A program made the position numbers and the translations under genes. The notes under the pieces are model-generated. The model had not been told where the DNA came from. It saw nothing but the letters and a program-made list of their open reading frames with translations, and ran no database searches. This document shows positions 63,972 through 64,000 of a stretch of 64,000 nucleotides of DNA, piece after piece. The stretch comes from UBA4582 sp038106185. GTDB taxonomy: Bacteria; Pseudomonadota; Gammaproteobacteria; Pseudomonadales; Azotimanducaceae. The DNA lies in contig JAYODE010000018.1 of NCBI GenBank assembly GCA_038106185.1, positions 4,864-68,863 of the forward strand. Direction: 5' to 3'. The first letter of the stretch is position 1, and each line of letters begins with the position of its first letter.

Positions 63972-64000
63972 ACGAGTTTAGGGGAGCGCCTTACGGTATT

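Overview
The window reads as a draft scaffold (two 100-N gaps and one 10-N gap) from a heterotrophic, probably marine gammaproteobacterium. Pointers are the uvrY-uvrC-pgsA gene order, a DUF3301 gene beside tRNA-Ser(UGA), a large TonB-dependent receptor, paired acyl-CoA dehydrogenases, flavin monooxygenases, and many secreted calcium-binding or beta-rich proteins. The exact lineage is my inference (Cellvibrionales-like) and cannot be proved from this sequence alone.

Layout, left part (1-27.3 kb): a very large minus-strand secreted protein of repeated DUF11-type modules runs off the left edge. Next come a GPH-family transporter with a class C beta-lactamase-fold hydrolase, then a small SelW/Rdx gene on the minus strand whose in-frame TGA sits at the second position of a CxxC/U motif and is followed by a SECIS-like hairpin. 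After that are an SMP-30-like lipoprotein, two divergent paralogous exported proteins with a duplicated Cys motif, a beta-helix exported protein, and two convergent secreted proteins that share a nearly identical dockerin-like C-terminal pair; one of them also carries a cohesin-like domain. A lipoprotein/HEAT-repeat two-gene unit that resembles lipid-transfer architecture follows, then the TonB receptor.

Middle part (27.4-49.1 kb): a decayed parA remnant and an ART-like effector candidate precede a 19.4-kb integrated element. The element lies between a 16-bp copy of the tRNA-Ser 3' end (29680) and the intact tRNA-Ser (49082-49171), with a 20-bp repeat just inside each end. It carries a P4-type integrase, an AlpA-like regulator, a possible ssDNA-binding protein, a toprim/DUF3631 helicase-primase, a family A DNA polymerase with exonuclease domain, a deletion-killed IS256 element, a MarR-controlled operon of two hotdog thioesterases plus an RND efflux pair, an IS3 element inserted beside an older IS fragment, and an LLM-class oxidoreductase. 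It therefore has its own replication genes and a metabolic/efflux cargo but no visible virion genes.

Right part (49.2-64 kb): core chromosome, with DUF3301, a MerR/TPR protein, two divergent acyl-CoA dehydrogenases (one glutaryl-CoA type), uvrY-uvrC-pgsA, two Baeyer-Villiger-type flavin monooxygenases, a D-cysteine desulfhydrase-like enzyme, a YghU-type glutathione transferase and a ceramidase-like membrane protein.

Short intergenic tandem repeats (units of about 6 to 17 bp) recur throughout the chromosome part, and both 100-N gaps lie in such repeats, flanked by the same 55 bases on each side.
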